A stretch of 64,000 nt of DNA from Haliclystus octoradiatus (Eukaryota; Cnidaria; Staurozoa; Stauromedusae; Haliclystidae), in contig OU744449.1 in the NCBI GenBank assembly GCA_916610825.1, positions 27,192,728-27,256,727 on the forward strand. Direction: 5' to 3'. The number at the start of each line of letters is the position of its first letter. Within the stretch, counting starts at the first letter, position 1. Positions 1-13,500 of the stretch are shown piece by piece. Made by a program: the position numbers and the translations under genes. The notes below the pieces were generated by a model. That model ran no database searches. It was not told where the DNA came from and saw only the letters and a program-made list of their open reading frames with translations.

Positions 1-826
1 CTATTTATGAAAAATAAATCATATCATATCAAATTATCACATATCATTTAACAACCATGACTGAAAATTGCATCTTGGTTCAAATGATCAAATCCAACTT
101 CCCAGTTGGCGTTCGTTCTTCTTCTATGATGGCGATCAATAGAAGAATTCTTATAATAGAAAATAATACAGGAATTCTTCTAATAGAATGCTCTTTCTCT
201 GTGATCTGTAAGGTTCTTTGTGTGGCAAATATGTTAGGCGAAAGAGGGACATTCCTATACTACTACTCTATCAGCCCTCTCTCTCTCTGGTTCTCTTCTC
301 CTGGCCTGGTGGCACCTGGCTATGATAGGCCATAGCGCAGAAACTAATCTGATCTTCGCATGCTATTACAATTGATTAACAAATACCTTTTCTCTGCTGA
401 TTCCGCCTTCCGGGGCTGATTCAGTTAGTTTTAATCCCGTTTTAATTCACAAATTCAGAAGAAATTGATAGGCCTTAGCATTTTGAAAATTTTGAGTATG
501 AATCCATGGCCTCTTTATCAGGTTTATCACAACAACATATGTAAGGCTTTAGCAACAGGGCAGCCAAAACGTGTTAAAAGTGTAAAGTAAAGTTGTAGAA
601 ATTGTACAAAGCAATCTATTGTGGTTGAAAAGAAATCTATCGCTATTGTAGCAAACCGCAAATCCTTACCAATTTTGCTGCTTGCATAATTATACCGTTC
701 AAAGTCCATCCAAGTTTCTAGCTAAAATTTAGAAAAGGGACTTGGACCTATCTTAACCTTTGAAAGAATACTTAAAATTAAACCTGTCCTACCATCGCTT
801 TCTCGGAAGAATTTGGTTTCAAGTTG
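1..826. other. Upstream flank, no gene recognised
   Basis: AT-rich sequence before the first exon of the SPATA20-type gene. Short frames occur on both strands, but none has a recognisable protein, splice context or codon bias. Bases around 140-190 contain an imperfect direct repeat (agaattcttataatagaa / ggaattcttctaatagaa). The promoter of the downstream gene should lie here, but no convincing TATA box or initiator can be picked out by eye. Confidence 0.5.
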
Positions 827-1505
827 ATGAAGCTGCTATCACGTATATCTTCGAAGCTACTTGCTTCGGTCACGAAATCAAAGATAAACAAAATTCTAAT
901 CCCACTAACTCCTATCTTTGTATCCTCGTCAATGGCTGGCGTAGACGGAGCGAACAGACTTATCAATGAAAAATCTCCATATCTTTTGCAACATGCACAC
1001 AATCCAGTTGACTGGTGAGAAAATACCACCTAGCCGTATTGAACACATTGAGCTACAGTATGATGATGTTAATGACAACTTCACCGTTTTCGTGTTTCAT
1101 TTGTTTCATAGGTTTCCTTGGGGTGATGAAGCATTTGATAAAGCCAAAGAAGAAAATAAACCGATTTTTCTATCAGGTAGCAGACTCAGAGCAGACTAGC
1201 CAGCAACACAATGTATTGATAACGGGGTAGCGCTGAGTGTATAAATATAGGCCTAACAAATCTTGTTACATTCCTAGAATGTAGAATGCTCATGAAACTC
1301 CCTGATACACCAATAGGCCGCTGCCCATCAAAGAAATTTTTTTATTAGACTATTTATACTGTTGCCTTTCAAATTCTGTCGTTCATCAAAAAAGCTACAT
1401 ATATATTCCAATTTCTGTCTTAAATACCAAAAATGGAATAAAAATAGAATGCCGCCACCCGGGATTGAACCAGGGACCTTCAGATTTCTGACTCATAGAC
1501 ATTGA

Positions 1506-1536
<31 letters not shown>

Positions 1537-4500
1537 AGCGGCATGTAAAAGACATTATATTGATATCATACTTAGAATAATAGAGTCATACTCCTTGTTG
1601 GCGGCCACTCAAAGGACCCTCCAATTATGATCGCTAACAAGTTGTGGCCCTGCTGAATAAGAACAATAGCAAAGACACTCATGTGTTTAGTGTTATGCTA
1701 TTTCAATGTTCTAAAAATTTTGTTTGTTTACCAATGTTCTTATAGTTTTTATGTAAATAGAAATGTGAAAGAAAATGGTGCTGCCATGACAACAGAAGAT
1801 CCCTCTTCTGTGAACATAATCCAAAACGTAAATTGAAGAGAAAATAAAACATAATCTCCCCTGTGAAAAACAGTTCAGAAATTCATGAACAGTTCATGAA
1901 CTTTAAATGGCCTCAAATTTTGATGAACTGACATGAACTGTCTGTTAAGGTTTATAAACAGTTCATGGACAATTCATGAAAATTGGGGCCATTTAGTGTT
2001 CATGAACTGTTCATGAACTCTTGAACTGTTTTTCGCACAAATAAGGCACAAATAATGTTTAGACACTAGATCAATAATAAATATATTGAAATAGCGTTGC
2101 TAACTTCTTATAAATTAACAGCGGTTGAATAAAACAATGGAGTCCAACGCAGGGCAGAAAGGGGGTTGCTGGCCGCGTTTGAAGAGTGATTTCATACTGG
2201 TCGCTATGACGAATTCGACTGTAATAAACTAATAATGTTTACATTTTACCGTGGAAACTTTAGATACACTGTGTAAACGGATTTCAGGAACTGTTTGTGA
2301 ACATCCTGGACTGTTAACTGTTACCCCTCAAACTATTCCTGAACGGTTCATGAACTTGTTGAACATTCATGCACTGCTAATGTCATGTTAAATGCCACAA
2401 TTCCATCGACTTTATAATCAACTTTTTATGAACAGTTCATGAAATGTTTGAACATTCATACACGGTTAATGCACGTTAAATGCAGTTTTCATAGACTTTT
2501 TCATGGAGTTTTCATGAAATGTTCTGGAACTGTTTTCAGGGGGGCAATCAAGTTGACATTCAGGAGATTTTGATTGTAAATTATCTTTTCTTGATTAAGG
2601 TTTTTTTCCATCTGAGTAGTGATGGGTTGATCCGGTTTTTTGGGGATTCAGAATCGATTAATAGTAATAGAACAATAGTTATATTGTTTTCTGAGTTTTT
2701 ACGTCATCAGCAGCTGAAAGTTTAAATAAAGTTTTACGGCTTTTGGATTTCATTTTTTTGGAAAATATTTTTATTCAAGTGTTTTTGTTTTTCGTATAAA
2801 CTTAGCGCTAGTATATTTTACCGCCATTTTCTTAATTGAAAAAAAAATAGAATAACATGCAAATATTGAATCAAATTAATTATTCCAAAATAAACTGTGT
2901 TTATATTTAGAATTAAAAGCATAAATTTGAATAATTTGAATTAAAATAAACTATTCCTACCCTCACATGTTTTCGAACATATTTTTATCATAACACTGGA
3001 AAAGTGATGACCTCTTCATGATAACAATAGACAGTATCAAAATGGTGTCAATTGGCTTGGCAAATAATAAACGGAGTTGAATTACAAATGCTTCGCGATG
3101 TAAACAAACATTAATGACCTATTCACAGAACGTTTAACTGCGAAGGAATATATCAAAGAAGCTTTGTTTTCTAAAAATAAGATCTACATTTAGAAAGAAC
3201 AGAACACAATATAAATAATAAACTATTTTATTGTATCGATTTACAATTACATAATCGATTCACAAAAAAATAATCTATGAATCTATGAATCGGAACCATC
3301 ACTACATCTGAGCTAATCTGTTTAAACTCTGCAGGCCTACGCAAAACAGCTCATGAGGTTATAAAAATTTGAATGAACTTCCCCGTGAAAGGAATTAATG
3401 AGTTCATGAGCGTGAATTTCCAAGAAGTCCATGAACTGTTCATGAAGTGTTCAAAAACTTTCAAGCAATTTTACGTTCATGATCCAGTTCATTAACTGTA
3501 GAAGTGAGCATGACTGTTCATGAACTGTTCATAAATCTACACAAAATGTTTATGAATTGTTCATGAACTCATGTATATTTTTCCTTTAAGCAACTGGTTG
3601 TTGCAAGGGATGATAGACGTTATGTAGCTTTCCATTGTGTTGAACATCAGAACTAATGTGCACTGGTAGCTCAAAGGCAGAGTGTCTGCATTCTGTGTGG
3701 GAGGCCAGGGCTGGATTCCTCGTCGGTACGCACATGTTTATCGTTAGTAATTATTTGTATATGTAAATTTGTTAATGTCCCCCAATAAACAAGCATTTGT
3801 GAAGTTTACGACAAGTTAACGGAGTTTAGGTGTCTTTCCTTGAAAACAAAACTTTATTCAAGCTCTAAAACCAAACTAGAAGAAGTAAGTTTACAAGTAA
3901 CCTTGGTTATTCATTGACTGTAATTGTAATATTATTATTATTATTATTAATGATAATTTTTCATCCATTGATAGTTGGTTATTCAACATGCCATTGGTGC
4001 CATGTGATGGAGCATGAATCTTTTGAAAATGAGTTAATCGCCGAATGTCTCAATCAAGATTTTGTTAGTATCAAAGTTGATCGTGAAGAACGGCCTGATG
4101 TTGATAATGTCTACATGACTTTTATACAGGTGAGGACTTGAAAACAAAACTTTATTGAAACTCTAAAACCAAACTAGACGAAGTAAGTTTACAACTTTTT
4201 TGCATATGGAAATTGCAGCAACTATTGTGCGCCCTTTACATTATTATGAGGTTAACACTGATGTGAGGTAATAAGCATAACTTACAAGGGACATATTGAA
4301 TTTACAGACATAAAAGGAACATGTGTACAACAACAGAAGAATCAAACCATCCCCTGCAAAAAACAGTTCAGAAGTTCATGAACAGTACATGTGCATTATA
4401 TTACACCAAATTTCATAAAAAAAGTCCATGAAAATTGGGCTATTCAACGTCCATGAAATACTTGATGAATTGTTTATTAACTGCTGAATTTTTTTCGCAT

Positions 4501-7500
4501 GGACTGGTCTCAGAGACTAGGTGCTGTCACTCTGCCACTGGGCTACCCGCGCACCAACTGTACCAATTGATTGCATATACAATTATTTAAAGGAATAGTA
4601 AATTTTTGACAGAGCTTGGGATTGGCCTGCGAAAAACAGTTCAGGAGTTCATGAACAGTTCATGAACGTTAAATGGCTCCAATTTCCTTAACTGTTCATG
4701 AACTGTTCATGAATTGTTCATGAACAGTTCATGAACCCTCACAGACAGTTCATGAACAGTTCATGACCAATTCATGAAAATTTGGGGCCATTTAACGTTC
4801 ATGAACTGTTCATGAGCTGTTCATGAACTCCTGAGTTGTTTTTGCAGGGGTGAGCCAGCATTTCCGTCTGCTCCGTATCATTGTACTATCGGTCTTCTCG
4901 CACTCTCACCTGATGGACAATTCGGTGGCCCCTTGGTTAGTACAATAACAATATGGAATAACAGTGTTTAAGGCAAAGCTGGGGAACGAGGATTCAGAAA
5001 CATCAGTGCTCACATAATATTTATGCATAGTTGAATATTTTGGCATTTATTCCTACAGATTTCCTGTAAATTTGTTTCATCATCTTTATCTGTGATACTC
5101 TTTACTAGGCTACATCGGGTCAGGGTGGATGGCCAATGAGTGTGTTTCTTACATCTGATTTGGAACCTTTCTTTGGTGGTACTTACTTTCCTCCAACGGA
5201 TACATTTGGTCGTACTGGTTTTGCCACTATACTTTCAAGCATTGCTCTACAGGTACACTCTAGATATCGCCTGACATACACACACACACACACACACATT
5301 TTTTGACATCTATGTAAACAATGCATGGACGTTTCTCTGTGAAAAAAAGTTCATGAGTTCATGAATGTGAAATTGCTCAAATGTTCATGAACAGTTCATG
5401 AACAGTCACAACCAGTTCATGACGAGTTCATGAAATCTTCATCAACTGTTCATGAAGTGCTCTTGAACTTTTGAGCAATTAAACATTCATCAACTGTTCA
5501 TGAACTGTTCATGAACCTAAACAAGCTTCATGAACTGTTCATCTCATGCATTTTTTTCACAGGGGAATCAGCACAATTTCTGTTAATTGTTTGTGAACAG
5601 TTCATGAACTCAACAAATGTTTTCACTGGGGAAAGTTCACTAATTGTGAGACGAACAAATTATAAAATAAAAATGTTCATTACTCGCAAACACACATTTT
5701 AAACGTTTCTGGGAATTTCATGATTAGTTATTTAAAGACCATAAACGATGTGTTAAATGTAGCTATATCATTTTAATTGTATACTGGGATAATGAACTCT
5801 CATTAGACTGTGTATCTGACTTTTCTACATAGTACTATTTTTTTTTGCTTATACAGGAACTGTAAGCTTCTTTTCAAAGCACTGATATTATATTAAATAC
5901 ATATACGTACACTAGATACATATTAAATTGAGAATCCCCTGTGGAAATTACCCATGAGTTAATGAACAGCTCATGAACCAGTTCATGAACGTGAAGTTAG
6001 CTGAATTTTCGGGAACAATTCATGAACTTCTAAGCAATTTCACGTTCATGAACTTATGAATTTTTTTTCGCAGAGGGAAGCGTAACATAACATAATACAT
6101 AGTTAGTTAAATGTTAGTCGTTAAAGAAGGATATGTTATTTTGCGATTTATCCATTAATTAGTGGAAATCTGATAATGCTAAAATTAAAGAATCTGGATC
6201 AAAGATATTGAATGCAATCAGGGAAGCTGTCATGCAAAAACAGAAATCAGAGGAACTTCCTAGTACAGCTTGCTATAAGAAATTATACAACCAATTCCGA
6301 AATAATTTTGATAAAGAGAAAGGAGGATTTGGCCGTGCTCCAAAGTTTCCACAGCCAGGTAATATGTTTTTTAATTTCACAAATAAAGTAATAAAAGTAA
6401 TGTGGACGGTGTCGCCCTACCGAAGGCACCCGTACCACTCCTCTATTTCTAGAGAAGTGGCTCTTTTCGCTAAGAGCAATGATGTTAAACGCTCCTTAGA
6501 TCTCAGCCGCGACACTGCAGATCAATTTCAACAGATTTCATGGCAGATAGGCCTTGATTGTCAATGCGCAACGATGCGCCACAGCTACTCACAATGCAAT
6601 TCCTTCTGAACCATTCCATCCGCCATCCTTAGATGGTACTCATTTGATGTTTCAGATAAAGTTAAGGCTGAGTTGACCTGAGGGGGATTTGAACCACAGT
6701 CGATCAGATATGATACGATCTGAAGTTCGGTTGCTCTACCATCTGAGCTAATCACCCCGTCAAATAAAGTGAAACATGTATATTACAGCCGGTGCTCATG
6801 AACTGTTTTACGCAGGAGTTGATTTAGCTATTTCATTTTTTCTTTTGTCAATATTTTGTTCATGTTACAAACGATCCATGAACACCTGTCCATGAAACGC
6901 AGGTCATTTAAAATTCATGAACTCAGTTTATATGATGTTCTTGAAAATGTCATGATCGTCCATAGAATTGATGAACTGTTCATGAATATACATATTGTTA
7001 TGTTATTATGATAACCCATAGTGAATCTCCATGAGCGGTTCATGAAATCTTTATGAATTTGAACTACTTGGCTCATAAACTAAAAATGTGCTTGAAAATT
7101 ATTGAAATATTCTCCAACATTTTATAAACCATAGATTATATTGTTTTAGTTAATTTGGAATTTCTACTGCTGTTCTCGCATTCTTGTGAAGATAATATTG
7201 ATAGTGAAAGTGCTTTGAAAATGGTGAAGAAAACACTCGACATAATGGCTGATGGCGGTATTCATGATCATATTAGTGAAGTAAGCTATATGATTATAAA
7301 ATTCTAGCATGAGTTAAGACCGAGTTGTCCTTTGTATATTTGTATCGCATGCCAAGTGTTTGTACTGAATTCATATCAAATAAATTATTTCGTAGTGTGG
7401 TTTCCTGTCATTACTCAATTTACATTATTTTCAAAATATTTGTCAATTGTTCACACATTTTGTTAGCCAATCACGACATACCAGAAAAATGTTACTTTAG

Positions 7501-10500
7501 TGGAAAGAACAATTAGTATGCGATACTCGGTGCTAATACACAGGCAGACTATACAAAGAAAAAGTCGATCTGCACACAGGCTGTTAAAATAAACTTTCTT
7601 CTTTTAAATCAGTATTCATGATTTTGAAGCGTAAATTTAAAATTAGACACAGTAAAATCCGGCAATAGCGGTTCTGGATTTAACGGTATTCTGAGAAAAA
7701 CAGTAAACCAATAAAGTACGGGAATGAGAAATTTACAGTCAAACTTTGCTAACTATTTACCGCTTAACAACGGATTCTGCCAAAACCGGTTAAATTGTTT
7801 GTCTCCCTAGCGTACCACTGTTGCCAGATTCAATTGTATCTATTTAGTCAATATTTCAAGGTCGCGTCATACCTTTTCTAGCTGAAGACGCAATAATCTT
7901 CGTGTTGAGTCTTTCCAACATAGCGATTTGAAACACGAAGTGGTGAACACAGCTTTAGAATCGACCGGTTTTCATACCGACTTGTGGAAAGACTGAAATA
8001 CATATTTATATGTTAATTTATTCAACAAGCATCTTATCACAACGTTATGCTAAACTCATTATTTTGTTAAATTAAGTATGTGTTGCTTTTTAGGGTTTTC
8101 ATCGATATTCTACTGACGGAGATTGGCATGTTCCGCATTTTGAGAAAATGCTTTATGATCAAGGACAGCTATTATCTGTGTATGCCGATTTCTATAAGGT
8201 AAAATAACGGGTGTGTTTCTCCCTGTTAAGCCCTGGGCAAATGACGGCAACCTTTGCGCAATTTTCAAATCCTTAATAGTCCTTGTTGCTTAGACATTCT
8301 TGATAATTTTATCTGATTTGTGTTGGATTGTGTATTTTTATTTGTCTAATTGTCTTATTCAATAAGACAAATGTTTGATGTTCAATAAGACAGTAATTGT
8401 CTTATTCAATAAGACGAATGTTTGATGTTCAATAAGACAAATCAAACATAGTGTTTGATGGCCATCAAAAATTTTCAAAAGATTTTCAAACCATTTTGTT
8501 CAAAATCTATCAACTCTTTTGATGATGTTGATACTCCATGGCTTCCTTATAAGGTCAATATTAAGTTGTTCTAAAAAGTCTTGACAAAGTCTATCCCTAT
8601 ATCCGCTTTGAATAGATTGCTTCAGAATGCGATTCAAAATGCATATCAGACAAAAACAGATTTGTAGCGCATTAAAGCTGCCATCGTTTGCCCAGGGCTT
8701 CCAGAAATTATTTTACAATAAAGTAAAATATTTAAACTTGTGTTGCTGGGTTAATTTAAATAACAGATATACACAACTTTAAGAAATGTTTCAGCTATGT
8801 CGGTGCGTTCTTGGAATGCAACATCTGGTGAATTGTTAAACTTTGAAATATTGATTCCTAGTTGAAACAAGAAGAAAAATATGTTGACATCATTAACGAC
8901 ATTGTGGAATATGTCAATCGCGATCTCAGCCATAAGGTAAGACAGAGGACGACTGTATTGTATGATTTCTCATTAAAAAAAATAGTCCTTGCTCTATATA
9001 TCGATCTGCAAGACTCTGTAGCTACTATCAGTTTAATGTTATGATGTCTCGGTATCTATTGTACGACTTGCATGATTCATTTTTTGGTCTATTTGATGTC
9101 ACTCAAGTATCAATAAATTACCATTATTATTAATCGAGATTTCAAACTCAATTATGATCTTAACTACAGTAATATAATGCAGATACTTCCTGATGTTCAA
9201 TGCTGTAAGGCAGTAACTCGGGATAATAACTTCGATGTGACGTCATGTTGCGATAATGGCTTCGATCAGACAGGGTCCGACAAGAGGTTCAGCCTTCTGG
9301 AATCCTAGAGGCATTTTAACATTTTCTTCTGAATTTTGTTGTTGATGTTTGACCAATAAATCATTAAAAAAATCAATTTTCTTCTGAATTATGTTTAGCT
9401 TTCCGGAATCTAGGATCCCAGGATCCCCACTTTTGCCGGACGCTGTGATCAGACCTATTATCCTTACCTATTACGTCACATCAACAATTAACATCAATCA
9501 TCACATTGATTTCCAGACGTGGGCATTTGTTTACCATTTCCTGGGTTTGCTTACTAATATAAAAAAAAGCAGAATCAGATACATGAACGGTTTGTTCAAA
9601 TTTTAAGATATAATCTAGATGTCTGGTGAGTTTCAGTTGTTACTGGTTTCAGTACTCATTCCCATTCCATTATGTTTTCAGTAGCAACTTAGTATATCCG
9701 AGATTGATAATATCAGGACAATGATAATAATGTATTTTTAAGTATTTCTAACTTCAAAACTGTATATTTTTTGTTGTTTAGGATGGTGGATTTTTCTCTG
9801 CAGAAGATGCCGACTCCTATCCAGAGGCGAATTCAGTTGAAAAAAAAGAAGGAGCTTTTTGTGTTTGGTCAGCTGAGGAATTAGAATCATTATTAAATGT
9901 TAAAGTTGATGATAAGGAAGGTGCTTTGTCATTGTACGATTTATTTTCGTTTCATTTTGGTGTTGATAAAGATGGAAATGTGAACCGTAATCAGGTATTA
10001 TTTTACCCTTGCAAAAAAAGTTTCAGGAGTTCATGAAAAGCTCATGAACAGTTCATGAAATATTTACAGACATTTAACGTTCATGAACTGTTCATAAACT
10101 CCTGAACTTATTTTGCAGGTGTAGATTTAAATTATTCATCATCATCATTATCTATCCAGGGCTTACCCATAACGTCACAAACTTTTTCAACATTCATTTA
10201 GACCTTCTGTTTGTGAGTGTTAAATGGCCTGTTTTCAGAAACGATTTCATGGACAGTTCATGAAAACTGAGGAATTTGATGATCATAAACTATTCCTACA
10301 AGAGATGAAACATTTTCAAAGATATTCAAGGTAACATTCTGTTCTGAAGTCTAAGGCCAAATTAAAGACGCCGTAGATTGACTGAGATTATATTAAACTG
10401 TAAAATTCACTAAATAATGAAACAAAATACAAATCGTAAATAAATGCTATTAACTATGTGATTATACTATTCTTATGAAACTTGTCTATTTATACAGTAT

Positions 10501-13500
10501 TATTATAGATTCTTACATCGGTAATTTTCCACGGGTTTTCTGTCTTTCATATCTTTCTGTGTTGATCTTCTTCTTCTTCTGTCTTCGTGAATTAGCCTTC
10601 TTCTTTCTTCGACTTTACTAATTGATTTTACCGGCATATTAACGAGTTTATATACAAAATAACATAACAAAGGTGTCTACAAATCTATTCTTCTTATTTT
10701 ATATAATAGAACAATAGAAGTCAATTAACTTTGCTCAACAAGGCGTAAAACATAAACATACATATATAATTATTCTAATACTAAAAACGTGGTTATATTT
10801 TATAGTCTACAAAAGTTCTAAAGTCTAGGCGCGTAGTATCTGTCTATATCATAAGGCTACGACAACCCGTAGGTTTGACGCTTCTAGGTCTAGCCTATTA
10901 ATATTATTTTTAATTATATTTCATCATACGGAACATTCCCGCCACCATGAAAGCATCTAGGAGATCTTTCATCTTATTGTAATTCAATAGGTAGCAAGAG
11001 GCATAGTTTTGTTATTGGTCTATTGTATTCTCCAATTTGTGTTTTAACTTTAACTGACCTAACCATATTGTCTTTCGCTGGATAAACTTCTATTACTTTT
11101 GCCATTTGCCATTTCCCTCTAGGTAGATTTGAATCAATCACTAAAACTATATCACCAATTGATACCTTTCGTTGTTCTTTGCACCACTTTTTTCGTCTCA
11201 TCAGCGTCGGTAGATAGTCTCTTATCCACTTTTTCCAGAATATGTTCGTCAACGTTTGTATAAATAGAAATCTTTTACTTGGATCTTTGTATTCTTCAAA
11301 TGGTCCTTGTGGTGTTGTTGCTGTTGAGCGTCCCAATAACAAATGATTTGGTGTTAAATATGCTCCATCGTTAGGATCTGATGACATGGGTGCAAGTGGT
11401 CTAGAATTTACTAATTGTTCCACCTCGCAAAGTAGTGTGTGTAAACTATCTTCCGTTAGAACATGATCCCCAATCGTTGCCTTCATAGCTTTTTTTGCTA
11501 ACTTGACCATTGCTTCAAAGACCCCACCATGATGTGATGCCAAGGGCGTGTTGAACTTCCAGGAAATTTGCCTTTCTGCATTGAAATCTGTGAGTGCATC
11601 TTTGTCCCAGTTTTCTATCATCTTTTTTAATTCTTTCTCTGCACCTACGAAGTTTGAACCATTGTCAGAATTGATCAATTTTGGCTGTCCTCTTCGTGCA
11701 TAAAATCTTCGCAATACTTGTAAGAACGCTTCTGTTGACATGTCTTCAGCGACTTCTAGATGAATTGCTCTTGTGTTAAGACATGTGAATAATGCACCAT
11801 ATCTTTTCTCTCTTCGTTTTCTTGTCATTTTGACTGTGATTGGTCCAAAATAATCTATTCCGACATAACAAAACGGTGGACTGAAAGGCTTCAATCTATA
11901 GCTTGGTAGTTCGGCCATCAGTTGTTCTTCAGGTACACTTCTGAGCTTTTTACATGTGACGCAATTTGTAGCAATGGATTTCGCCAATTGTCTTCCTTGT
12001 ACTATCCAGAATCGCAATCTGCTTTGAGCCAATACTCTTTCGGTGCCATGGTGACGAACATCTTTGTGACACTGCATCATCAGTAATCTTGAAAGCACAT
12101 TATTTCTTGCTATCAGGATCGGATGTCTTTGGTCGTATGGTAGTGTAGCTGTTTTGTCAATCTTTCCGCCAACTCGGATTATCCCATTTTCGTCAACAAA
12201 TGGAGTTAACTGTTCATACCGGCCTTTATTGACGTCATTCTGCATTTCTTTTTGTGCTATCTTTAGAAGTGAAATTTCTGCTCTTTGTAGTTCATCATTG
12301 TCTAACGGTCCTTTGTTGATCATTGTTCCCTTGTTCTTTAAGATATTGATAAATCTGAACACATAGCACATGGTTCTCTTGACTTTTGACCAACTGTTGA
12401 ATTTGTGAATGTGTAGTACATCTTCTACTTTCGTGATTGCGCAGCTAATTGTGATTTTTTGTTGTTTTCGTTCTTCATCTGATTTCTCTTTGATTATGAT
12501 TTTTTCCGGCCAGGTTTCTTCTTTGCATTGGAGGAATTCAGGGCCATGTTGCCATCTTCCTTCCAGGGCTTTTACCGAGATGCCACGTGTTGCCTCATCT
12601 GCTGGATTCTCTGTAGTCGGACAATAACGCCATTCAGAAGGGTCGCTTTCAGTTTGAATTTCTCCAACTCTTACTGCCACGAACGTTTTCAGGTCTTTCG
12701 TTGTACTTTTGATCCAAGATAATACTACTGTACTATCACACCAGAATTGTGTGTAGGCTAGCTTGAATCTACATTCTTCACGTATTGTTTTTGCCAATCT
12801 GGTTGCTAGAACTGCTCCTTGTAACTCTAGGCGTGGTATTGTCAGCTGTTTGAGGGGTGCCACTCTAGTCTTTGCAGCTACAAATGTTGATTCAGCCTCC
12901 TTCTCTTCGCTTGTGACTTCCCATCTGATGTATGCACATGCTGCAAAGGCATTTTCACTGGCGTCACAAAATATATGCAGACTTGGTATACCCTTTGCAT
13001 TTGTTGGTGTTAAACATCTTTTGAATTGCACTTCATTCAAGGTTTTCATTTCTTCAAACAGTTGCTGCCAGAATTCTTGTGTGTCTTTTCCAATGTTGTC
13101 ATCCCAACCAAGACCATCTATCCACAAGTGTTGCATTCCAATTTTTGCTTTTATAAGAAATGCTGCTGCCAGGCCAATTGGATCGAACAGTGCTGCTATC
13201 GTTTTCAGAATTGATCTTTTAGTCAGGACATCAATTTCAAAGTCTTTTACCCTGAATTTGACGATGTCTTCCTCATGGTTCCACACAGCTCCTAGAACCT
13301 TTTCCTCTACACTCCCCATGCTGATTTCTTTGATGATCTTTTTGGCTTTTTGATCATCACATGTTGTTGACAAGTCCTTATTGTTTGAAATCCATTTCTT
13401 CATTGTGAACCCTCCATTCTTCAACAATCGGATGATTTCGTCTTTTGTCTTTGAAGCTTGTTCTTTTGTATTGAAGGAATCACAAATGTCGTCCATGTAT

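Noticed and set aside
57..335. Open frame of 92 codons at the left edge
   Set aside because: Low-complexity composition, no recognisable domain, no splice context.
4850..4900. GRE/nuclear-receptor sites in GAACTGTTC units
   Set aside because: The half-sites overlap and lack the 3-base spacing of the AGAACAnnnTGTTCT consensus; the similarity is superficial.
4626..5565. CRISPR-like or satellite array made of ATGAAC repeats
   Set aside because: Copies are palindromic, discrete and flanked by unrelated DNA in a eukaryotic genome, and one sits cleanly inside a SINE; these are mobile elements, not a CRISPR array.
6359..6609. Frame continuing past exon 5 of the SPATA20-type gene
   Set aside because: Read-through of the donor site into an intron that contains the SINE; the conserved protein resumes at 7150.
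6680..6760. Possible second tRNA gene (minus strand)
   Set aside because: A and B boxes are present but the acceptor stem does not pair and the anticodon arm is replaced; target duplications show that it is the head of a SINE.
12763..13353. 196-codon frame opposite the retrotransposon
   Set aside because: Shadow of the gag-pol frame, Cys/Ser/Phe-rich as expected from antisense reading.
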